20,323 nt of DNA from JAJFUG01 sp964473155 (GTDB lineage: Bacteria; Gemmatimonadota; Glassbacteria; GWA2-58-10): the NCBI GenBank assembly GCA_964473155.1, contig CAYYNT010000074.1, positions 1-20,323 of the forward strand, in the 5' to 3' direction. Each line of letters starts with the position of its first letter. Within the stretch, counting starts at the first letter, position 1. Under the pieces are notes generated by a model. That model saw only the letters and a list, made by a program, of their open reading frames with translations, was not told the origin of the DNA and searched no databases. Below are positions 1-6,024 of this stretch, in pieces. Both the position numbers and the translations under genes were made by a program.

Positions 1-49
1 GAAAACAATAACCTTTCGATTCCGTGATGCAAGTTCCTAACCGGACAAA

Positions 50-170
50 ACTGCCCCCGTCCCCCTTTGACAAAGGGGGGAATTTTCTCCTGTCTCGATT
101 ACGTGTCAAATGCCCGGACTGCGGGCTTTTTCTCCCCCTTTGCCAAAAAGGGAATGAGGGGGATTTGATC
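50..170. repeat. C/G-rich palindromic intergenic repeats
   Basis: Two related elements lie here. The first (61-79) is a perfect 8-bp stem, CCCCCTTT-GAC-AAAGGGGG. The second (134-152) is a degraded form of the same motif, with CCCCCTTTG followed by CAAAAAGGG and a nearby GAGGGGGATTT. Elements of this look (CCCCTTTG...CAAAGGGGG) are, from general knowledge, common dispersed intergenic repeats in many bacteria. An open frame runs through them but reads as low-information repeat translation and lies upstream of the likely promoter, so it is not called as a gene. No other gene is visible in 1-431. Confidence 0.65.
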
Positions 171-257
171 AAATTCATCAGCACATCTCTATTGCTTTTG
201 AACTGTTGCTTTTGTCAATTGAAAAGACGGGAATGGTCTGAGTTGGTCCTCCCCGGC

Positions 258-286
258 TTGACAAAGCCGGCTGTCCGGGATAGAAT
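258..286 (+). promoter_or_regulatory. Sigma-70-type promoter of the CBS/2PGK/PGM operon
   Basis: TTGACA (258-263), a 17-nt spacer and TAGAAT (281-286) match the consensus closely. The inverted arms CCGGCTT (253-259) and AAGCCGG (264-270) flank the -35 box and could form an operator. Transcription would start near 293 and give a leader of about 140 nt before the CBS gene. This supports a start at 432 and argues against any start upstream of the promoter. Confidence 0.6.
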
Positions 287-391
287 GAAACGCAAGGTTA
301 ATCTTTTCAAGCCGTTCTGCGGGCAGTGGGTGGGGACCAGTCTACATCTTCCGTCTGAATTGTTCATCCCTGATGGACCGGAGCTGAACCG

Positions 392-413
392 GGGGACGCA
401 TCCAGCCGTCCCC
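392..413 (+). other. Leader hairpin before the CBS gene
   Basis: GGGGACG (392-398) pairs with CGTCCCC (407-413) around an 8-nt loop, ending 18 nt before the ATG at 432. It could affect translation of the first gene of the operon. There is no U-tract, so it is not a terminator, and it matches no riboswitch class that I recognise. Confidence 0.35.
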
Positions 414-431
414 TCCTTCCCGGGGGCATCC

Positions 432-851
432 ATGAAAGTCAAAGACCTGATGAGCCGCAACGTGGTCTCCGTGACCAAGGAAATGTCCATCCGCAAGCTG
501 ATCAAACTGATGGAGGAACGTCATATCACCGGCGCTCCGGTGGTGGATGAAGCGGGCAGGCTGATCGGAATTGTCTCGGGAAGGGACATTATCGCGGCCA
601 TAGACTATCTCCTTCAGGTAAAACTGAGCCTGGACGAGCAGCAGGCGCACAAGGGGCGGTATAACTGGGTCGAGGGCATCATGTCCCGCGAGGTGCTCAC
701 CGCGCAGGAGGATGATGATGTCCGCGCGGTGTTCAAGCAGATGGTGGAGCGCAAGATTCATCGCATCCCGGTGGTGCGCGACGGGAAGCCGGTCGGGATA
801 ATCAGCAGCCAGGACGCCTGCCGTCTGGTGTCGGGACTCGGTGACCTCTGA
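432..851 (+). CDS. Two-CBS-domain protein (nucleotide-sensing type)
   Basis: This 139-residue protein consists almost wholly of a CBS pair (Bateman module). CBS1 spans about residues 1-58 (MKVKDLMSRNVVSV start, GAPVVDEAGRLIGIVSGRD at 34-52). CBS2 spans about 80-135 (VEGIMSREVLTA, HRIPVVRDGKPVGIISSQD). Each repeat ends in the (S/T)xxD pattern that contacts ribose or phosphate in CBS pairs binding AMP, ATP or SAM. There is no attached catalytic or DNA-binding domain, so it probably acts as a cytosolic sensor through a partner. The start at 432 fits because the promoter lies at 258-286, a GGGGG tract sits about 7 nt upstream, and the protein begins directly with the CBS1 fold. The kinase gene follows after 14 nt, so the two are very likely co-transcribed. 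The ligand and partner are unknown. Confidence 0.9.
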   Translation: MKVKDLMSRNVVSVTKEMSIRKLIKLMEERHITGAPVVDEAGRLIGIVSGRDIIAAIDYLLQVKLSLDEQQAHKGRYNWVEGIMSREVLTAQEDDDVRAVFKQMVERKIHRIPVVRDGKPVGIISSQDACRLVSGLGDL

Positions 852-865
852 CATCGGGGCGGGGC

Positions 866-2071
866 ATGTTCGAGTTCGAACGCGATAATTTCATCGTGGT
901 GTCCAAGAATTCACGCTTCCCGTACTCGCGCGGCCTGATGGCGCGATCGCTGATGCGCGCAGGGATCGGGTCCGAGGACGCCTACACGGTGGCGCGCGAG
1001 ATACAGGAGCGGCTGCTGCAGAACGGCGTGCAGGAAATCCAGTCCTCCGAACTGCGCCCGCTGGCCGCCTCGATCATCGCCGAGCGTTTCGGGCCGGTGG
1101 TGGCCGCCAATTACGAAAAATGGAAACCCGAAACCTACCATATTTTCGTGGGCGATCCAGGCAAGAACGAGCCTTTCTCGCGCGGCATCCAGGTGCAGTC
1201 GCTCCTGGCCGCGGGCCTCGACCCGGAGATCGCCCACCGGGTCGCTGAGAAGATCGCCGTGGAGCTGAGTGACAGCGGAGTGGGCCTGATCCCGCGCAGC
1301 GACCTACGGCGTTTCACCTACCGCACCCTGCTCAAGGATTTCGGCCCCAGGTACGCCGAGCAGTATATCCTCTGGCGCAACCTGCGCTCGCCGAAAAAGC
1401 CGCTGGTCCTTCTGTTCGGCGGGGCCACGGGCACGGGCAAATCCACGCTGGCGGTTGAAGTGGCCCACCGTCTGGGAATCACCCGCGTGATCGGAACGGA
1501 CACGATCCGTGAGATCATGCGCGGAATGTTCTCCACCGAGCTGCTTCCGGCCCTGTACGAATCCTCCTATTCAGTCTGGAAAAACTGGCGACGCCCGTTC
1601 GAGGCCCACGAGGACAGCATCCTGTCGGCGTTCCAGGAGCAGGCCCAGCGCGTGGCCGTGGGGGTGAACGCCATTAGGCGCAGGGCGATCAAGGAGAACC
1701 TCTCGATGATCATCGAGGGCGTGCACCTGATCCCCGAGGGCGCTCAGTCCACGCGGGAGGACAAGGTAATCGAGATCGAGGTGATGATCTGCACCAGCGA
1801 TGAGGCCATGCACCGGAACCGTTTCATCGAGCGCGGCCGCCAGGCCACCGAGCGCTCCTGCAAAAAGTATCTGGACAATTTTGAAAGCATCCGCAGCATC
1901 CAGTCCGCCCTGGTGGAAAAAGCGAGCCAGAAAGGCGTCTTCATCGTCGAGAACATCGATTTCGATGAATCGGCGCACAGGATTATCCAGTACCTCACCC
2001 GCCGCATGGGCGAGCTGGTGGACCTGGACCTTTCCGCCTACGAGTACGAGGAGGAGGCGACGAGTCTATGA
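866..2071 (+). CDS. 2-phosphoglycerate kinase-like P-loop kinase with tandem ATP-cone repeats
   Basis: The 401-residue protein resembles archaeal 2-phosphoglycerate kinase, which phosphorylates 2-phosphoglycerate to 2,3-bisphosphoglycerate with ATP on the way to cyclic 2,3-diphosphoglycerate in methanogens. The kinase half (about 176-380) has a Walker A motif, GATGTGKST (186-194), then IGTDTIREIMRG and an IIEGVHLIP segment typical of this family. The N-terminal half holds two ATP-cone-like repeats of exactly 69 residues each (19-87 and 103-171) that align without gaps, with 26 identities. I recall the archaeal enzyme having a single cone in about 300 residues, so the second cone is extra. A plant relative, LPA1, affects phytate levels, so the substrate cannot be fixed from homology. 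It lies 14 nt after the CBS gene and its stop overlaps the mutase start (ATGA), which implies translational coupling. A GGGGCGGGG tract precedes the ATG. Confidence 0.85.
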   Translation: MFEFERDNFIVVSKNSRFPYSRGLMARSLMRAGIGSEDAYTVAREIQERLLQNGVQEIQSSELRPLAASIIAERFGPVVAANYEKWKPETYHIFVGDPGKNEPFSRGIQVQSLLAAGLDPEIAHRVAEKIAVELSDSGVGLIPRSDLRRFTYRTLLKDFGPRYAEQYILWRNLRSPKKPLVLLFGGATGTGKSTLAVEVAHRLGITRVIGTDTIREIMRGMFSTELLPALYESSYSVWKNWRRPFEAHEDSILSAFQEQAQRVAVGVNAIRRRAIKENLSMIIEGVHLIPEGAQSTREDKVIEIEVMICTSDEAMHRNRFIERGRQATERSCKKYLDNFESIRSIQSALVEKASQKGVFIVENIDFDESAHRIIQYLTRRMGELVDLDLSAYEYEEEATSL

Positions 2072-3822
2072 AAGCACCCGGCCGCAACGGCAAGATACCG
2101 CGCTTTTCCGGCCCATCCGCCCTGATAATCATGGACGGAGCGGGAGTGCGCGAGGAGGAGGCCTACAACTGCGTCGCCCTGGCCCGCACTCCGTTCCTCG
2201 AGTGCCTTCGTGGCGGAAAGTGCGCCGGGGCCGGTGACGCTGCGTTCGGCGATATCTCCGGGATCACCAGCAGAACCGAGCTGATAGCGGTGGGGCCGCC
2301 GGTGGGGATGCCGGAGGGGGCCAAAGGCTCGACCGCGGTGGGTCACGAGGTCCTGAGCGGAGTGGATTACATCCACCCGATGTTCCAGATAAGCTGCGCC
2401 ATCCATGACGGGGTGATGGACAACCCGGTGGTGGATGAGGCGATCGACTACGCCGTGACGCACAAAAGCGCCCTGCACCTGATGGGGCTGGTCTCCAACA
2501 ACCAGGAGCACAGCCATATCCTGCACCTTTACGCTATCCTGCGGCGCGCGGTGCAGCGCGGCTGCATGAAAATACGCATACATTACTTCTCGGACGGCCG
2601 CGGCACACCGCCCTACAGCGCCCCGCGCTTCCTGGAAGACCTTCGCGCCCAGGCCCGCGAGATTATCGGCGGCAGGGCCGTGGATTTCAAGGTGGCCACT
2701 ATCGGCGGGCGCGATATAACGATGAACCGCAACGCCGAGACCTGGTACAAGACCGAAAGCACGTTCCGGGCCATTATCGAGGGGATCGGGCCGCGCGTGG
2801 CCGAGCCGGAGGAAGCGCTCAAGAAGAACTACGACAAGGGCCTCACCGACCAGTATGTCACACCCAGCGTGATCGGCGACTATGAGGGCGTGGACAACCA
2901 TGACGCTCTTCTGCACTGGAATTTCCGCAAGGACCGCGGCGAGTTCCTGATGCGCATGCTGTTGGAGCCGGTGACCGACCTGACCGAGCGCCTGCGCGCC
3001 TCCGGGGACGAAACCTACAAAGAACTTACGCGCTTCGAGCGCTGGAAAAACCGCCCGCAGCTTTTCTACGACACCCTGTACATCGCGGGCCTGGTCGAGT
3101 ACTACCGCGGGATGACCAGTCCGGTGGCGTTCCGCGAGCCGATCCAGGATATCAGCCTGGGCAGGGTGCTCTCGAATTACGGCTACAGGCAGTGGCGGGT
3201 GAGCGGGGTGGACAAGGCCAAGGCCGTGCTGCTTCTCTCGGGCAACAAGGTGGGCGTGCCCCTACCGGGAGAGGAGCGCCTGACAATCTCCCTGCCGGAT
3301 GACCTGCGCGACTATATCAAGGGCTACGACCAGTTCAAGGGCGAGGCGGGCTACCGTTTCGAGCCTTACGCGCGTTTCCCGAAGATAGAGATCGAGGAGC
3401 TTACGGACAGGCTGGTGCAGATCATCGAGCAGGGTGATGAAAAGACCGTGGTGCTGGCCAACCTCTGCAACCCGGACATGGTGGGCCACACGGGCGATGT
3501 CAGCGCGGGGATACAGGCGATGATGGCGGTGGACAAGTCGCTGGAGCGCATCGTGACCGCCATACTGCGCAAGGGCGGGTTCGCGCTTATCACCGCGGAC
3601 CACGGCAATATCGAGCAGATGATCACCGAGGACGGCGAGCCGAACACGTTCCACACCTCGAACAAGGTTCCACTGTTCATAGTTGGCCCGCCCAGTCTTG
3701 ATCTGCGGGGGGACGGCACCCTGAAGGACGTGGCCCCGACTTTCCTGCGCATCCTCCTGGGCGAGGAAAAGCCGGAGGTCAGGAAAGGGATGAAAGGGCG
3801 GCTGCTGTTTGAGGAGGGGTGA
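2068..3822 (+). CDS. Divergent 2,3-bisphosphoglycerate-independent phosphoglycerate mutase family protein
   Basis: This 584-residue alkaline-phosphatase-superfamily protein aligns along its length with cofactor-independent phosphoglycerate mutase (usually about 510 residues), which interconverts 3- and 2-phosphoglycerate through a phosphoserine. The metal ligands appear intact: D23 (MDG), D470 and H474 (NPDMVGH), D511 and H512 (TADHGN), H529 (HTSNKVP). Substrate-site residues H148, R178, R215, R221, R287, R290 and K383 also align. The nucleophile motif GNSEVGH reads GSTAVGH, placing T89 at the catalytic Ser. DGRD reads DGRG (176-179), SDGG reads SNNQ (143-146) and the HVTFF strand reads AVLLL. 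There are extra residues near 51-75 and 410-440. Thr nucleophiles occur in this superfamily, for example in phosphopentomutase DeoB. The start overlaps the kinase stop. It could be a mutase with altered kinetics, or a phosphatase or mutase for another phosphoglycerate-type substrate. Confidence 0.85.
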   Translation: MKAPGRNGKIPRFSGPSALIIMDGAGVREEEAYNCVALARTPFLECLRGGKCAGAGDAAFGDISGITSRTELIAVGPPVGMPEGAKGSTAVGHEVLSGVDYIHPMFQISCAIHDGVMDNPVVDEAIDYAVTHKSALHLMGLVSNNQEHSHILHLYAILRRAVQRGCMKIRIHYFSDGRGTPPYSAPRFLEDLRAQAREIIGGRAVDFKVATIGGRDITMNRNAETWYKTESTFRAIIEGIGPRVAEPEEALKKNYDKGLTDQYVTPSVIGDYEGVDNHDALLHWNFRKDRGEFLMRMLLEPVTDLTERLRASGDETYKELTRFERWKNRPQLFYDTLYIAGLVEYYRGMTSPVAFREPIQDISLGRVLSNYGYRQWRVSGVDKAKAVLLLSGNKVGVPLPGEERLTISLPDDLRDYIKGYDQFKGEAGYRFEPYARFPKIEIEELTDRLVQIIEQGDEKTVVLANLCNPDMVGHTGDVSAGIQAMMAVDKSLERIVTAILRKGGFALITADHGNIEQMITEDGEPNTFHTSNKVPLFIVGPPSLDLRGDGTLKDVAPTFLRILLGEEKPEVRKGMKGRLLFEEG

Positions 3823-3872
3823 GAATATGTTCTGGCCGTAAAGACAAATGACCAATAGAATGAAACACCGGC

Positions 3873-4590
3873 GGGTGAGACAGGTCTCGCCCTATTACAG
3901 GGCCTTTTTGGGGTTTGGGTGAATCCTATGCATTGCATACCGCTCCACCGTCTTTATCCCTGAAATCCGTCCTATACTCGTGGCATCCGTGATTCATGCA
4001 CCCCTTCTTTTCCCGGATTTTTGTGTAGCGGCACGGCATGCCGTGCCCGTGAAACACCTCGGCGGCTCAAGCCGCCGCTAATCTTGATAAAAGCCTTTCG
4101 GACACGGTGCACCGTGTCCCTACATCAAAACCATGCTGCTGTTTTGCTTTTCTTTATCCGTGTAATCCGTCTTACATCCGTGGCATCCGTGATTCACATA
4201 CCACACCGCACTCCAGAGCGGCCGGCGCAGGGGCACGGCATGCCGTGCCCGAAAGGCTTTGCCTTCGGGCGAGACAGGTCTCGCCCCTACGACAGGGCCA
4301 TTGTTCGATACGGTTAAATCAAATGCATTGAAAACCTCCCCGCTTTTATCCGTGCAATCCGTCTTTTTATCCGTGGCATCCGTGATTCACATGCCATACC
4401 GCACTCCAGAGAGGCCGGAGTGGGGGCACGGCGTGCCGTGCCCGAAAGGCTTTGCCTTCGGGCGAGACAGGTCTCGCCCCTACGACAGGGCCATTGTTCG
4501 ATACGGTTAAATCAAATGCATTGAAAACCGCCACCCCTCCTTTATCCGCGTAACCCACCTTTCATCCGTGGCATCCGTGATTCAAAAAGC
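3873..4590. repeat. Array of ~193-200 bp palindrome-rich intergenic repeats
   Basis: A module beginning TTTATCC and ending GGCATCCGTGATTCA occurs four times (starts 3953, 4153, 4345, 4541). A second module with GAGACAGGTCTCGCC occurs three times (3877, 4271, 4464). The two middle units are nearly identical and exactly 193 bp apart over most of their length. Within the array are palindromes GGCACGGCATGCCGTGCC (4030-4047), GGACACGGTGCACCGTGTCC (4100-4119), GGGCACGGCATGCCGTGCCC (4231-4250) and its near-copy at 4424, plus the hairpin CGGCGGCT-CA-AGCCGCCG (4060-4077). Short open frames cross the array but are translations of the repeat. No gene is supported in 3823-4617. The element type is unknown; it resembles REP/BIME or MITE-like arrays. 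Confidence 0.85.
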
Positions 4591-4627
4591 CGTGCTCCCG
4601 CACTCCAGTACAATACTATGATAACAA

Positions 4628-4663
4628 AAAGGCCGCCCCCGGAGGCTCCGGGAGCGGCCTTTG
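4628..4663 (-). terminator. Rho-independent terminator after the Gfo/Idh/MocA gene
   Basis: Read on the minus strand, AAAGGCCGC pairs with GCGGCCTTT around an inner CCGGAGCCTCCGG stem and is followed by a U-rich tail (TTTTTGTTAT). It lies about 30 nt after the stop codon of the minus-strand gene that ends at 4693. Confidence 0.8.
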
Positions 4664-4692
4664 CGCTTCTCACATGTCAATTTGCCAAAAAC

Positions 4693-5739
4693 TCACCAGC
4701 AGCCCTTGATCACCTTGCCTGTGGCAGCGCTCTCGTAGGCCGCGGTCACTATCTCCACCGCCGCGAGTCCGTCCTCGCCGGTCACGCCGAACATCGGCTG
4801 CTTGCCCTCGAGCACGCAATCCACGAAATACCTGAGCTGGTCCACGTAGCCCAGGTTGGCGAACTCATCCACCGCCGGCCAGGTCCAGTGCTTGGTGGTG
4901 TCGGTCTTCTCGATGGCGTAGTCGAAGCCCGGACGGCTGTAGGCCTGGATCGGGCTGGAGAAGGTCAGGTCGATATTCAGACGGCCTTCCTCGCCGTAGA
5001 TCTCCACCTTGTCGTCCATTCCGCCCACGGTGATATAGTTGCCCTCGCAGAACGCATAGCGGCCGGACTCGAACTTGAGCATACAGGAGCCCCAGTCCTC
5101 GCCGGTGTAGGTCTTGTGGTAGAAATTCTGCTCGCCGCCGCCGGTGATGAAACCGGTGACCTCGGTCACTTTCTCGCCGAACAGGAAGCGCACGAAACCT
5201 ATCGGGTGGATCGCCAGGTGCATCAGCGAGCCGCCGCCGCAGAACTTTTTCTGCTGGGCGAACGGGCTGTGGCTGCCGTTGTGGACTTCCTTGGCCTTGA
5301 CCCACAGCATCCGGCCGATAGCCCCCTGGTTGATCAGGTTCATCGCCTTGAGCAGGGCCGGGGCGAAACACCAGTCCTCATCGTAGGTGAGAATGACACC
5401 CTGTTTCTTGCAGAACGCCACCATCTCGCGGGCATCCTCGACAGTCGTGGCCAAGGGCTTCTCGCAGAACACGTGCTTGCCGTTGGCCGCGGCCTCCATC
5501 ACCACGTCATGGTGAAGGAAATTGGGCACGCAGACATCGATGATGTCGATATCCTTGCGTTTGCAGAGATCCTTGTAGTCGGTCATCGTCTCCTTGATGC
5601 CCCACTTCTTGGCGTAAGGCTCCAGGTTGTCGATGGCCGCCACGGCCACGATCTCGGCCTTGGGGTTGCGCGAATAAGCGTCAGCGTGGAAATCCGCCGC
5701 GAACTTGCTGCCGACAATACCGATACGGGCTGTCTTCAT
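4693..5739 (-). CDS. Gfo/Idh/MocA family NAD(P)-dependent oxidoreductase (cytoplasmic)
   Basis: This 348-residue protein has the two-domain Gfo/Idh/MocA architecture. An N-terminal Rossmann fold (about 1-120) has the GIVGSKFAADFH dinucleotide loop (7-18) and the CEKPLA motif (92-97, K94). A C-terminal alpha/beta domain (about 125-348) has GGGSLMHLAIHPIG (168-181). These enzymes oxidise or reduce sugars, inositols or glycosides with NAD(P). In the catalytic motif, usually DxGxH, the Asp position is H174 and H178 is retained, so the substrate is uncertain. There is no signal peptide. The start is supported by AAAGGAG 9 nt upstream. The gene stands alone between a terminator and a repeat-bearing gap. 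A role in processing sugars released by nearby exported enzymes is an inference. Confidence 0.88.
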   Translation of the reverse strand: MKTARIGIVGSKFAADFHADAYSRNPKAEIVAVAAIDNLEPYAKKWGIKETMTDYKDLCKRKDIDIIDVCVPNFLHHDVVMEAAANGKHVFCEKPLATTVEDAREMVAFCKKQGVILTYDEDWCFAPALLKAMNLINQGAIGRMLWVKAKEVHNGSHSPFAQQKKFCGGGSLMHLAIHPIGFVRFLFGEKVTEVTGFITGGGEQNFYHKTYTGEDWGSCMLKFESGRYAFCEGNYITVGGMDDKVEIYGEEGRLNIDLTFSSPIQAYSRPGFDYAIEKTDTTKHWTWPAVDEFANLGYVDQLRYFVDCVLEGKQPMFGVTGEDGLAAVEIVTAAYESAATGKVIKGCW

Positions 5740-5872
5740 CTGTGATGCTCCTTTCGTGCGATACTGAAATCATCCTTCCGCCGGGACATACCGGCAGCGG
5801 ATTTCCAGTGCTGTGATAGAGTGTGCCGGAATTCAATACTGTACAACAGGGAAAACAAACCTGAAAAACACA

Positions 5873-5894
5873 GGGGCACGGCGCACCGTGCCCC
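5873..5894. repeat. Dispersed CACGG/CCGTG palindrome
   Basis: GGGGCACGGC and its partner GCACCGTGCCCC form a near-perfect 22-bp palindrome followed by TACG. This is the same core as the palindromes of the array at 3873-4590. The gap 5740-6024 also contains a small hairpin, CCAGAA-CGT-TTCTGG (5963-5977), and otherwise nothing that I can identify. Confidence 0.7.
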
Positions 5895-6024
5895 TACGCA
5901 ACCAACAAGAAACAAAGCTGTTGCGAACTGCACCCGATTAGCGGCCGATGGTTGGCGCACTGCCAGAACGTTTCTGGAATATAATACCTCAAGGCCGCTC
6001 TGACCACCCTAATTTTACTGCCGG

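Noticed and set aside
24..431. N-terminal extension of the CBS protein reading through the repeats
   Set aside because: It translates palindromic repeats and lies across the promoter at 258-286. The CBS fold starts cleanly at 432.
4021..4510. Short plus-strand open frames in the repeat array
   Set aside because: They translate the repeat itself and are nearly identical to each other only because the DNA is repeated.
3873..4590. CRISPR array
   Set aside because: Repeats are about 193-200 bp with no short direct repeats and unique spacers, and no cas genes are present.
5963..5977. Terminator for the PL26-like gene (CCAGAA-CGT-TTCTGG)
   Set aside because: On the minus strand the stem is short and is not followed by a U-tract.
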